Assembly (NCBI RefSeq): GCF_009687865.1
Contig: NZ_BLAE01000019.1
Coordinates: forward strand, 93,481-157,480
Length of the DNA: 64,000 nt
DNA from: Acrocarpospora macrocephala
GTDB taxonomy: Bacteria > Actinomycetota > Actinomycetes > Streptosporangiales > Streptosporangiaceae
Direction: 5' to 3'
Part shown: piece after piece, positions 25,320 through 33,358 of the stretch
Position numbering within the stretch: the first letter of the stretch is position 1
Layout of the letters: the number at the start of each line of letters is the position of its first letter
Notes under the pieces: model-generated
What the model saw: only the letters and a program-made list of their open reading frames with translations
What the model was told of the DNA's origin: nothing
Database searches by the model: none
Position numbers and translations under genes: made by a program

Positions 25320-27502
25320 AGCGTCCTCGGGCGGATGGAGTTGGCCAGGTCGACGAAGTCGTGCCGTTCCGCAGTGGATGGCGCCGATCTGGCCAGTGCC
25401 CGGTAGACGCGCTCCAGTTCCGCGCGCACCCCCTTCTCGTGCAGCGGCGTACCCAGCAGCGTCGCCTGCCCGGCTGAGGCGGCCCGCCTGGCGGCGACCC
25501 GGCCGAGGGCGCTCAGCAACACCTCCGCGAGCAGACCGTCGCGGTCCCTGGCGTCGAGCTTCAGGTTCCGCAGCCGCTCCCCCGCGGCGACCAGTTCGCC
25601 TTCGGCGGGGTCATGTCCTCGTACGGCTGCCGCCACCGCGGCCGCCTGCGCCGCGGTGTGGTGGATGGAGGTCGCGGGCACCTCGTCCAGACCGGCGGTC
25701 GCCCCGGCGCGGTCAGCCCCCGCCAGCCGGAGCCTGGCCAGGCCGAAGCCGGCACTCACGTATGACCGGTCGGTCTGCCAGATGGCCGCGTAGTGACGCT
25801 CTGCCTCCTGACCCGCTCCGCCGGCTTCGAGGGCGAACGCGAGGGCGAGCCTGGGCGCGGCCTCACCGGGGAGCCACGAGTAGAGCCCGTCGAAGATGCG
25901 CACCGCCTCGGCGGGGTCCCCCGAGGCCAGCTGCCCGACCCCCCGATACCACCAGATCCGCCAGTCTCCCGGCAGCTGTCCTGCGGCGTCCGCGAGCAGC
26001 TGGTCCGGGACCGGACGGCCGAGTTCGCTGAGCACCCTGATCAGCGCGAGTGTGGTCTCGGGGGTGGACGGAGCGGATTCCAGCAGTGCGACAAGCTCGG
26101 CGGGGTTTCCCGACGTGAGGCCCGCGAGCAGGCCGGCGGCGGGGTCGAGCGGGTCCACCAGGGGGACGGGCAGCGCGGACGCGGCGGCGAGGCGGTCGAG
26201 CGGCCCGAAGACCTGCCCCGTGGCGGCCGGGGCGAGCTCGGTTCCGACGGCCTGCCGCTCGGGGCCGAAAGTTGCGGACTGCGCCGGGCGGGGGACGCCC
26301 TCCTCCGCGGCGCGCACCTCCCTGAGCACGCCGACGAGCTGGTCGGACATCTCCGCCGTGCTCTGGAACCGCCGGGCGGGCTCTGCGTCGGTCGCCCGTT
26401 CCAGGAACCGGCGGTAGGACTCGTACTTCAGGTCGATGGCCGGCAGCGGAGCTGCGGACCCGCCGCTGACGGGGCTGAACGGGAAGCTCAGTACGGCGAG
26501 CGTGCGCCCCACCGTGTAGAGGTCGGAACAGACCGACGGCCCGTCGGCGGCGATCTCCGGCGCCTGGTACCCGACCGTTCCGTAGATCGCGCTGTCCTCG
26601 TCGTCGATCCGCCGCACGGCGCCGAGATCGATGAGCTTGAGCTGCTCCTCCACCTGGATGACGTTGCCGGGCTTCAGATCGCAGTACAGCAGGCCCCGCT
26701 CGTGCAGATAGCCGAAGGCCTTGAGGGTCTCCAGCCCGAAGGCGATGGCCTGGGCGACCGGGAGAGCCTGATGGTTGTCGCTCTCCCGCAGCCGCGCGCG
26801 CAGCATCTCCTGCAGCGGCACGCCGCCGACGTACTCCATCACGATGTAGCCCACCATCGTCCCGGTGCCGGGGTCTGGGTGGGTGACGAAATTGAAGATC
26901 TTAACGATGTTCGGGTGGTCCATCGCGGTGAGGAAACGCCGCTCGGCCTCCGCCGCGGCCAGCGCCTCCACGTCCCCGGTGTCGAGCAGCCCCTTCAGGA
27001 CCACCCACCGGCCTTCCAGGTTCCGGTCGGCCGCCAGGTAGATCCAGCCGAGACCACCATGTGCCAGGCAGCCCTTGACCTCGTACTGCCCGCCGACGAG
27101 GTCGCCGTTGGCGAGCTTGGGCGTGAACGAGAACCGCCAGCCGCAGTGCGGGCAGAACCCCTCCGTCCGTCCCGTCTGATCACCTCTGCGGCGGCCCACC
27201 GGCTTGCCGCAGTCGGCGTTGCCGCAGAAGCGCCGGTCCTCCGGCACCTGGGGGTCGGCCAGCACCACCCCGGCCGGGTCCTGGTACGGCACGGCAGGCA
27301 CCTCGACCAGGCCCATCCCGAGCTGTCCCCGGCTCGACCGGCTGCTCCCGGTGCGCGCCGTACCCGACATGTCCAGCCGGGCGGATGGCCTGGTCTGCGG
27401 AGCCGAGGGCGGCGCCGTCTCGGATTGTGCGGCCATGCCGCAGAGGTCGCAGTACCCGTCCTCAACCGTGCCGCCGCATCCCGGCTGGGCGCATTTGATC
27501 AC
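25313..27502 (-). CDS. pknG: PknG-type Ser/Thr protein kinase with TPR domain
   Basis: The protein has 729 residues from GTG 27502, overlapping the upstream stop as GTGA. An N-terminal zinc ribbon (CAQPGC...CDLCG) precedes the PknG-type rubredoxin-like pair CGNADCG and CPHCG. The kinase domain has GGLGWIY, the Lys of VVLKGLL, CDLKPGN in the catalytic loop, and DLG replacing DFG. A helical TPR C-terminus completes the PknG layout. Known PknG proteins phosphorylate FHA regulators of 2-oxoglutarate metabolism in response to Asp/Glu. The extra N-terminal ribbon is not part of the mycobacterial protein as I know it. Confidence 0.93.
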   Translation of the reverse strand: MIKCAQPGCGGTVEDGYCDLCGMAAQSETAPPSAPQTRPSARLDMSGTARTGSSRSSRGQLGMGLVEVPAVPYQDPAGVVLADPQVPEDRRFCGNADCGKPVGRRRGDQTGRTEGFCPHCGWRFSFTPKLANGDLVGGQYEVKGCLAHGGLGWIYLAADRNLEGRWVVLKGLLDTGDVEALAAAEAERRFLTAMDHPNIVKIFNFVTHPDPGTGTMVGYIVMEYVGGVPLQEMLRARLRESDNHQALPVAQAIAFGLETLKAFGYLHERGLLYCDLKPGNVIQVEEQLKLIDLGAVRRIDDEDSAIYGTVGYQAPEIAADGPSVCSDLYTVGRTLAVLSFPFSPVSGGSAAPLPAIDLKYESYRRFLERATDAEPARRFQSTAEMSDQLVGVLREVRAAEEGVPRPAQSATFGPERQAVGTELAPAATGQVFGPLDRLAAASALPVPLVDPLDPAAGLLAGLTSGNPAELVALLESAPSTPETTLALIRVLSELGRPVPDQLLADAAGQLPGDWRIWWYRGVGQLASGDPAEAVRIFDGLYSWLPGEAAPRLALAFALEAGGAGQEAERHYAAIWQTDRSYVSAGFGLARLRLAGADRAGATAGLDEVPATSIHHTAAQAAAVAAAVRGHDPAEGELVAAGERLRNLKLDARDRDGLLAEVLLSALGRVAARRAASAGQATLLGTPLHEKGVRAELERVYRALARSAPSTAERHDFVDLANSIRPRTLW

Positions 27503-28662
27503 TCTGCCCCTCCGATCCGGCTGATCGCCCGCTGGTAGGCGGAGATCGCGACGGTAGCCTGCCGCAGGTCGCACGGTGCCGTCCAGAGCAGGGTGCGGGC
27601 CTCGCCGTACAGCTCGCGGAGCGCGGCGTCCTCGGCATATCCGAGCCGAGCCACCTTGGCGTGGTAGGCCTCCAGGCGGCCACGCAGCTCGTTACGGCGG
27701 CCGATGAGGCCCGCCATCGATTCGGTCGCGGTCCGCGCCAGCGCCAGCGCCTCGTCCACGGCGCTTTCCAGCTCGGTCAGGCGGTTGACCAGCTCCAGCC
27801 AGCGGTCGCGGGCCGTAGCCAGCACGCCCAGCCGATCTAGCAACGCGGCGGCCTGGTCCGGCAGCGTCGGCAGCGCGGGTGAGGCGATCTTGACGAGCAC
27901 CGTGTCCCTGATCGAGCGGGCCTCGATCTCGGCCTCGGCGACTTGCGCGATGCGGTCGCCCAGGCGGCGGGCCCGGTCGCCGTACTCCACTCGAATCCGC
28001 GCGGCCTGCTCCAGCAGCCCGCGACGGGCGGTGAGGTCGGCGAGCAGTCCGTCGAGTTCGGCGCCGAGGGCGGCCGAACCGAGCGGGTCGGCGGTGACCG
28101 CCGCGCGGATCCGGTCGATCCCGGCACTGATGCGATCCAGATCCGGATCGGTGCCCTCCAGGTCGCGCAGCAGGTCCTGAGCCGAGCGGCGGGCGCGATC
28201 AGCCTCGTCGAGCCGCGGGAGCAGCGCGCTCCATGCGTCGTCTGCGGCCGCGACTGTCGCGGCGATGTCACGGTAGGCGGCGTCCATCCGCGCCACCACC
28301 GTGTCCAGCGTGATCCACTCGCCCGCGGCGCGCAGCAGCGACCGCTTCTCGACCGGTACGTTCTCCGGCTTCAGCTCAACCGATGGGCCGGAGAGCAGCC
28401 CGGTCAGCGCGGCCAGGTCGGGCTTGCCTGCCCTGAGCTGCTGCGCGCGATCGAGCACCTTCCGGTAGGCGTCGAACAGCCACCACAGGGTGACCGCTCT
28501 GGCCTGGGTTTCGTCCCAGCGGCGCCGGGTCTCCCCCGTCAGCCGCGCTCCGTCGAGCAGTTGGTAACCCGGGTGCGAGTCGAGGTCGAGCAGGTCGTTT
28601 GAGATCCTGTCACGTTCCTCGGCACGGCGACGCAGCGCGAAGTCGACTCCTTCGATGCTCAT
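27499..28662 (-). CDS. Coiled-coil cytoplasmic protein, first gene of the pknG operon
   Basis: About 387 residues from ATG 28662 (MSIEGVDF); ATG 28686 and TTG 28692 are alternatives, with GGAGG suiting the latter. The chain is almost entirely helical with heptad-like Leu/Ala/Arg spacing and no enzyme motif, signal or membrane segment. The stop overlaps the kinase start, so it is translationally coupled to PknG and may serve as its substrate, scaffold or regulator. No named family is recognised. Confidence 0.75.
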   Translation of the reverse strand: MSIEGVDFALRRRAEERDRISNDLLDLDSHPGYQLLDGARLTGETRRRWDETQARAVTLWWLFDAYRKVLDRAQQLRAGKPDLAALTGLLSGPSVELKPENVPVEKRSLLRAAGEWITLDTVVARMDAAYRDIAATVAAADDAWSALLPRLDEADRARRSAQDLLRDLEGTDPDLDRISAGIDRIRAAVTADPLGSAALGAELDGLLADLTARRGLLEQAARIRVEYGDRARRLGDRIAQVAEAEIEARSIRDTVLVKIASPALPTLPDQAAALLDRLGVLATARDRWLELVNRLTELESAVDEALALARTATESMAGLIGRRNELRGRLEAYHAKVARLGYAEDAALRELYGEARTLLWTAPCDLRQATVAISAYQRAISRIGGAE

Positions 28663-28916
28663 CGGCGGGCCATCGGCCCTCGGCATGGCCAACGTTGCTA
28701 GCGCCTCCCCGAGTGAACAAGATTGTTATCACCCCATTCTTTACACAATTTCGGGATTCGCGCGCTACACGCGCCCCCGGCGACGTCCGCAGGCCGACTC
28801 CAGCCCTTGAAGGCGCGCCTCGCGTGATCGTGGTGGATCTGTGTGGTCCTGCGCTCTCGGAGCCTCACATTGCCCGAGGCTCCGGTGAGTGCCTCGGATG
28901 CGGAGCCGTCGCGGGA

Positions 28917-29156
28917 TCATCCGGCGGCGGACATCGCCCTCTTGCGCCGGGTGTCCAGGACGGCGATCACCGCGAACGCGACGACCGCCGCCGCGACGGC
29001 GACGACGTAGCACCACGGGGCGGGCAGGTAGTTGGCAGCCAACAGCGCGTTCGGGCCCTTGTCGGTGAACGCGCGGAAGATGATCGCCATCGGGCCCTCC
29101 CAGACGCCCGCGACGAGCGTGAGAAGCATTGCCAGCCGGTACCAGGCTTCGTTCAC
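28917..29156 (-). CDS. Small membrane protein (two segments) controlled by divergent TetR
   Basis: The protein has 79 residues from GTG 29156 with GGGGTGG upstream. Two hydrophobic helices (about 5-22 and 45-66) flank a short loop (IFRAFTDKGPNALLA), and the tail is basic (RRKRAMSAAG). The layout fits small multidrug or DUF-type inner-membrane proteins. Its promoter region carries the palindrome at 29173-29186 and faces the zinc-finger TetR gene, so it is probably the repressed target. Confidence 0.7.
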   Translation of the reverse strand: MNEAWYRLAMLLTLVAGVWEGPMAIIFRAFTDKGPNALLAANYLPAPWCYVVAVAAAVVAFAVIAVLDTRRKRAMSAAG

Positions 29157-29172
29157 AATCCACCCCCATTGA

Positions 29173-29186
29173 GATACGAACGTATC
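29173..29186. promoter_or_regulatory. Palindromic operator GATACG-AA-CGTATC
   Basis: This is a 14-bp near-perfect palindrome with ATTGA/TCAAT extensions at its edges, 16 bp upstream of the small membrane gene start and 79 bp before the TetR start. GATACGTTCGTATC-type sites are common TetR targets. Binding here would block the leftward promoter and could autoregulate the TetR gene. Confidence 0.65.
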
Positions 29187-29265
29187 AATGAGACCATCCA
29201 AAATTGTCTACAACAAGGAGTTGATGGCCAATACGTCACGCTAATGAAGCAGCTAGGCTGGCTGG

Positions 29266-29991
29266 GTGCGTGACGAAATGAAATGTCGGGTCTGTCGTGG
29301 CACAGTGCGGCCGTCCACGCGCGGCCGTCGCCCGATCTACTGCTCCCGCGCCTGTCAGGCCCGGGCGTACCGGTCCCGCAGGAACCCGCCGGTCCCAGCA
29401 CCCGCCGCACCGGAGCCGGCCGGTCGCCGGCGCCAGATCGCCGAGGCGGTCTGGCGGATCGCCGCCGAGCGCGGCCTCCAGATGGCCACCGTCCGGGAGA
29501 TCGCCGCCGAGGCGGGCGTGTCCCCGCGGGTGGTGCAATACCACTTCACCGACAAGCACCACCTGCTGGTAACCGCGCTGCAGATGCTGCACCGGGAGAA
29601 CGAACGCCGGGCCCAGGAGCGGATCGCGGCGCTGCGTGACGCATCCGACCCGCGGGTGCTGCTACGTGCCACCCTCGAGGAACTGCTTCCGCTCGACGAC
29701 GAGCGCCGCACGAGCCTGCGGGTGATGACCGCCTACTACGCGCGGAGCCTCACGGATCCTGCGCTGGCGGCGGTCTTCCTGCACGAGGGCAGCCCGCTGG
29801 AGCACTTGGTCGCCGCCCTGATCGCGGCGGCCGGCGCCCGGCCCTCGACCGACGCGGCCCGGGAGGCGGACCTGCTCGTCGGCGGCGTGGCCGGGCTCGG
29901 GCTCGACCTGCTGCACCGGCGCCGCACCCGGGCGGACGTGCGGCGCACCTTGGACTACCACCTGAACCGCATCCTGGCGGAGCAGCCATGA
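29266..29991 (+). CDS. TetR-family regulator with N-terminal Cys4 zinc finger
   Basis: The protein has 241 residues from GTG 29266 (ATG 29278 also possible). Residues 7-40 hold CRVC...YCSRACQARAYR, a CxxC...CxxxC finger ahead of an Arg-rich stretch. A Pro/Ala linker leads to a TetR helix-turn-helix (about 54-100: MATVREIAAEAGVSPRVVQYHF) and a TetR ligand domain. Adding a metal-binding DNA-contact module to TetR is uncommon. It is divergent from the small membrane gene with a palindrome between them. The effector is unknown. Confidence 0.88.
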   Translation: MRDEMKCRVCRGTVRPSTRGRRPIYCSRACQARAYRSRRNPPVPAPAAPEPAGRRRQIAEAVWRIAAERGLQMATVREIAAEAGVSPRVVQYHFTDKHHLLVTALQMLHRENERRAQERIAALRDASDPRVLLRATLEELLPLDDERRTSLRVMTAYYARSLTDPALAAVFLHEGSPLEHLVAALIAAAGARPSTDAAREADLLVGGVAGLGLDLLHRRRTRADVRRTLDYHLNRILAEQP

Positions 29992-30052
29992 CCGGTCCGC
30001 TGGGCGCGGGTGCCCGGATGGTTCTTTGGGTGCACGGTCCCTTCGGCAGCCT

Positions 30053-30493
30053 TCAGCTGAGCTGTTCGGCCAGTCCTACGATGATGCCCTCGGGGCCGCG
30101 GACGTAGCAGAGCCGATAGCTGTCCTCGTACTGCGCCAGCTCGCCGACGAGTTCGGCGCCGTGGGTGCGCAGGCGGGCAACGACGTCCTCGATGTCGTCG
30201 ACGGCGAACATGATGCGACGAATGCCCAGCGTGTTCGCCGGTGCGTCCTTCGGCTCGGCGCTGATCGCCTTCGGCGTGTGGAACATCGCCAGCTCGATTC
30301 GGCCGTGGCCGTCCGGGGTCCGCAGCATTGCGATGTCCTGCCGGACGTCGTCGATCCCGATGACACGCTCCACCCAACGTCCCTCGATCGGCGCCTTGCC
30401 CTCCAGCTCCATGCCAAGTTCGACGAAGAACGAAATAACAGCGTCAAGGTCGTCGACAACGATGAGGACGTTGTCCATCCGCTGAATCGCCAT
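30053..30493 (-). CDS. VOC-family (glyoxalase/bleomycin-resistance type) protein
   Basis: The protein has 146 residues from ATG 30493 behind AAGGAG. Two beta-alpha-beta-beta-beta modules are visible (MDNVLIVVDDLDAVISFFVELGMELEG and RRIMFAVDDIEDVVARLRTHGAELVGE), ending with YVRGPEGIIVGLAE. The C-terminal Glu of the fold (the ligand position) appears replaced in IIVGLAE, so metal use is uncertain. Possible roles are dioxygenase, isomerase or antibiotic binding. It converges with the TetR gene. Confidence 0.85.
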   Translation of the reverse strand: MAIQRMDNVLIVVDDLDAVISFFVELGMELEGKAPIEGRWVERVIGIDDVRQDIAMLRTPDGHGRIELAMFHTPKAISAEPKDAPANTLGIRRIMFAVDDIEDVVARLRTHGAELVGELAQYEDSYRLCYVRGPEGIIVGLAEQLS

Positions 30494-30613
30494 GCTGGGT
30501 CTCCTTGGTACGGTACGGCCACGGTGGCCGCATCCGCTCCTGAGACGGAGCCGCCAGGCCGTTCTCGACATCCTCTTCGAGAACCTCTTGACGGTGGCAG
30601 TGCCGCGCGCAGC

Positions 30614-31027
30614 TCAGACCTTGATGACGATGACGCGTCCGCCGCACAGGGTGGCCAGGTCCTCAGGGTCGGAGGTGAGAACCGTGACGGGGCCAGGGGC
30701 AGCGAGGGCGGTGGCGCTGAGCATGGCGTCGATGGCGTACTTGTGCCCGTGCAGGCCGGCGTCGGACAGAAGTGTGGCGGCGTGGCGGGCGATCGGTTCG
30801 GTGACCGGTTCGACGACAAGGCGGGACAGCGTCCACTCCAGGGCCGGCCGGTTGATGCGGGGGTGGACCACTTCGACGAGGGTGGCGGCGGAGGTGATGA
30901 CGCGGAGGTCGTCGGCGCGGGCGAGGGCGAGCCATGCGGTGACCGTGCGGTCGCGCAGGACGGCCTTGGCCAGTCCCTCGCTGTCGAGGACCAGGGTGCC
31001 GCCGGGGGTGGCGGGAGAACGGGTCAC
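30614..31027 (-). CDS. PIN-domain toxin, VapC-like
   Basis: The protein has 137 residues from GTG 31027, overlapping the antitoxin stop as GTGA. Acidic residues sit in PIN positions: D in LVLDSEGLAK, E in TLVEVVH, D in KYAIDAM, and D in LTSDPEDL. PIN toxins cleave RNA in a Mg-dependent way. Order (antitoxin first, overlapping) and size are those of a type II toxin-antitoxin module, although the pair could also be a decayed addiction remnant. Confidence 0.85.
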   Translation of the reverse strand: MTRSPATPGGTLVLDSEGLAKAVLRDRTVTAWLALARADDLRVITSAATLVEVVHPRINRPALEWTLSRLVVEPVTEPIARHAATLLSDAGLHGHKYAIDAMLSATALAAPGPVTVLTSDPEDLATLCGGRVIVIKV

Positions 31028-31287
31028 GCGGCGTCCGCCCCACCGTGGGCCTGTCCCTGCCGGGCCTGGTGGAGCTGGTCGCGCAGCGCCTGGACTTCGT
31101 CGTCGGTGATGGGGCCGTGCTCGGCCTCGGCGACCTGGATGAGTTCACTGAGGTTGTCGCGCTCGATCTGGCGGGCGACGGCGGCGGCGACGTAGGCGGA
31201 CAGGCCAGAAGGGCCGCTCCGGGACCGGGCGGCCTCCGCGATGTCGCGCGGCATGGTGATCGAATACTTGCCAGTAGGCTCGCTCAT
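31024..31287 (-). CDS. Ribbon-helix-helix-type antitoxin
   Basis: The protein has 87 residues from ATG 31287 with GGATAGAGAG upstream. The N-terminal KYSITMPRDIAEAARSRSG...SAYVAAAVARQIER fits a ribbon-helix-helix DNA-binding dimer, and the acidic tail (ELIQVAEAEHGPITDDEVQALRDQL) would wrap the PIN toxin. Such antitoxins repress their own operon. The 31288-31617 region upstream shows no convincing gene; a minus reading ending DDELTWAYAIA at 31419 lacks a good start. Confidence 0.82.
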   Translation of the reverse strand: MSEPTGKYSITMPRDIAEAARSRSGPSGLSAYVAAAVARQIERDNLSELIQVAEAEHGPITDDEVQALRDQLHQARQGQAHGGADAA

Positions 31288-31617
31288 GCTCTCTATCCTA
31301 CCCCTTATCCTCCTGCCGCTTCGCCAGCGCCGTACTCACGTCGGGTGGACCGCCGCCGGTGAGATGCGCACCGGCGAGGGCTGAGCGGCCGGTCACCATA
31401 CGTACTCGGCTTTGGCAGTTATGCAATTGCGTAAGCCCAGGTCAGTTCGTCGTCGCTGATTTCCGCGGGGTCGGGCTGAGCAGCCCGGGCCCGGCTATCC
31501 GATTCTTGGACGGGTCGCGGGTCAGCGTGGCTGCGAAAGCCGTGACGGCCTGCGCGACGCGGCGCAAGGGCCGCTGCCTTACTGTCACGCGAACCGGCCC
31601 CACTATGATCACACGTC

Positions 31618-31875
31618 ATGCTGAGTGTCCTTGAACTGCTCAAGACCGCCTTAGCGCTGGGGGCGGTTGCCTTGACAGCCGCTGGTTTCCAAGCCGCGCG
31701 GAATAAGACATGGCGTTACGTTGGGCGACCGATCACGATGGCCATTGTGGGCATTAGCTTCACTCTCTCAGCTGGAGTCATCGCCCTCGTGGAGCTGCCG
31801 AACACAGAGCAGTTGCCTCCGGCAGGGGCACTTCGGTTCCGGGATGATCGAGAATTGCAAGAACCAGGTTCGTGA
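31618..31875 (+). CDS. Small two-segment membrane protein, 3' end formed by a repeat
   Basis: The protein has 85 residues. Two hydrophobic helices (about 6-26 and 37-60) precede LPNTEQLPPAGALRFRDDRELQEPGS. The DNA encoding the last part is copy 2 of the dispersed hairpin repeat, so the natural C-terminus was probably altered by that repeat. No good ribosome site precedes ATG 31618. The DNA is less GC-rich than its neighbours. The function is unknown. Confidence 0.5.
   Translation: MLSVLELLKTALALGAVALTAAGFQAARNKTWRYVGRPITMAIVGISFTLSAGVIALVELPNTEQLPPAGALRFRDDRELQEPGS
31812..31850. repeat. Dispersed hairpin repeat, copy 2
   Basis: TTGCCTCCGGCAGGGGCACTT followed by CGGTTCCGGGATGATCG differs from copy 1 (2970-3008) at about five positions. 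It lies within the 3' end of a small membrane-protein gene. The sequence between it and 31990 shows no gene. Confidence 0.55.
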
Positions 31876-31990
31876 GTGGCTAAGGTGATTCCTGATCGTC
31901 CCGCCGGAAAGAATCGAGGTAAAGCCCGGCTCCGCGATCGGAACCGGGCTTCAATCTGAATAGGTCGCGTCAATTCGCATTCGCGGGGGA

Positions 31991-32863
31991 TCAGACCTTC
32001 TCTCTGGTCCGTTGGGCCACGATGAATGACGAGATCACGAGCAGGGTGAGCAACCCCCAGTAGGCGAAGCCCTTTCTGCCGTGCATCGAGAGGTTCGCAC
32101 CTAGGTACGTCAGGCCGGGGATCAAATAGATGGCGGCCGCGAGCGCCCACCTGGCATCCCGAATTGCGACCGTGGCCCAGAGCACGGCCCCGAGCACCAG
32201 CACCTCGACGCCCGCCCGGGAAAGCAGCCACGGCAGATACTCCACGTAGCTCAGGCCGACGGCGAACTGCAGCCCCCAGCAGAACGCCGGAACAAGAAGC
32301 CACAACCATGATCGAGCAGGAAGGCCCTTCCCGGGCCTCACCGCGAGTACGGCCAGGCCGGCGGCAATCACCCAGAAGGGCATCATGCTCGACACCTCGA
32401 CATAGGCGGGACCGAAGTCGGCCACCCTCAGCGCATCGCCTCGGAAGACCAGAAAGCGGCTGGACTCGATCGCCGCGATCAGTGCCAGGGGAAGCGCCAG
32501 CCGTACCCAGCCGCGGATGATCGCCACCATCAGCACGATCGCGCCGAGGGTCCAGATCGGCCGGATGAGATGCGGCAGCATCTCGATCTTCATGGCGAAC
32601 GTGGTCGTCGCGACGGCGAGCACGCCCAGGTGCAGCCCGTCCGCCCACCAGGGCGCCCCGGTGGCCCTGGCGTTCCGCGCGCGGGCGGCGAAACCGCCGA
32701 CGATGAGAGCGATCGCCTCCCTGAGCGGGGGACGGCGAGTCTGCGGATCGGACGCCGCCATCAGCGTGGTGACGAGTTCCTCACCGTGCCAGTCGCGGTA
32801 GACCTTCGGGTAGGCCCTGAGCAGACTGCGGTAGCGCCGTTCGAGCGCGGCCTCGGCGCTCAT
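31991..32863 (-). CDS. Multi-pass membrane protein paired with PadR
   Basis: The protein has 290 residues and starts with ATG 32863 overlapping the PadR stop as ATGA. The head ALERRYRSLLRAYPKVYRDWHGEELVTTLM is the short motif common to membrane proteins cotranscribed with PadR regulators. About seven hydrophobic helices follow. In related pairs the membrane protein is the regulated output and may respond to membrane stress or drugs, but the biochemical role is not known. Confidence 0.85.
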   Translation of the reverse strand: MSAEAALERRYRSLLRAYPKVYRDWHGEELVTTLMAASDPQTRRPPLREAIALIVGGFAARARNARATGAPWWADGLHLGVLAVATTTFAMKIEMLPHLIRPIWTLGAIVLMVAIIRGWVRLALPLALIAAIESSRFLVFRGDALRVADFGPAYVEVSSMMPFWVIAAGLAVLAVRPGKGLPARSWLWLLVPAFCWGLQFAVGLSYVEYLPWLLSRAGVEVLVLGAVLWATVAIRDARWALAAAIYLIPGLTYLGANLSMHGRKGFAYWGLLTLLVISSFIVAQRTREKV

Positions 32864-33180
32864 GCGCCCATCACCGCGATCTGGCCCGTGACGACCCTGG
32901 CGGCCTGCTGAAGCCGTACGGCCTCCTCGCGGACGGCGGTGACGCCGTCGTCGGTGATCCTGTAGTAGCGCCTCGGCCGGCCGTCGACGACCTCTTCACG
33001 GTCGACCACCACCAGGCCCGCCTCCGCGAGCCGGTCGAGCGCGCCGTACAGGGTGCCGACGGCGAGTTTCACCCGCCCAGCCGATTGCTCACCTGCACGT
33101 TTGATGATCCCATAGCCGTGGAGAGGGGCCTCTAGGAGTGCGGCGAGGATGAAGTACGTCGCCTCTGTCATCTTGGTCAT
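32860..33180 (-). CDS. PadR-family transcriptional regulator
   Basis: The protein has 106 residues: a winged helix typical of PadR (TEATYFILAALLEAPLHGYGIIKRA, VGTLYGALDRLAEAGLV, GRPRRYYRITDDG) with a short C-terminal dimer helix. It is the first gene of the pair and starts 7 bp behind a perfect palindrome, so autorepression is likely. ATG 33171 is an alternative start. Confidence 0.92.
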   Translation of the reverse strand: MTKMTEATYFILAALLEAPLHGYGIIKRAGEQSAGRVKLAVGTLYGALDRLAEAGLVVVDREEVVDGRPRRYYRITDDGVTAVREEAVRLQQAARVVTGQIAVMGA

Positions 33181-33187
33181 GCGGGGA

Positions 33188-33212
33188 CCATATATCGGGA
33201 GCCGATATATGG
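33188..33212. promoter_or_regulatory. Perfect PadR operator palindrome
   Basis: Perfect 11-bp arms CCATATATCGG and CCGATATATGG are separated by GAG. The ATAT-containing dyad is of the type bound by PadR winged-helix dimers. It lies directly before the PadR start codon and must overlap the promoter or leader. Confidence 0.75.
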
Positions 33213-33358
33213 GCTAGCACTTTCGGCCAATTGCACATCTGCCTACGTGTTCGGGACCTGAGCCTTCTCGCGCTTCCGGTGCATACGTCCGTCGACATTG
33301 GGGTGTGGCCCGCGAAGGTAGTCTCGACCCAAATTGAGCCCAGATACCGAGAGACGCG

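Noticed and set aside
31425-31450. GCCCAGGTCAG motif resembling the flank of the tRNA remnants
   Set aside because: Only about 11 bases match and no tRNA sequence precedes it.
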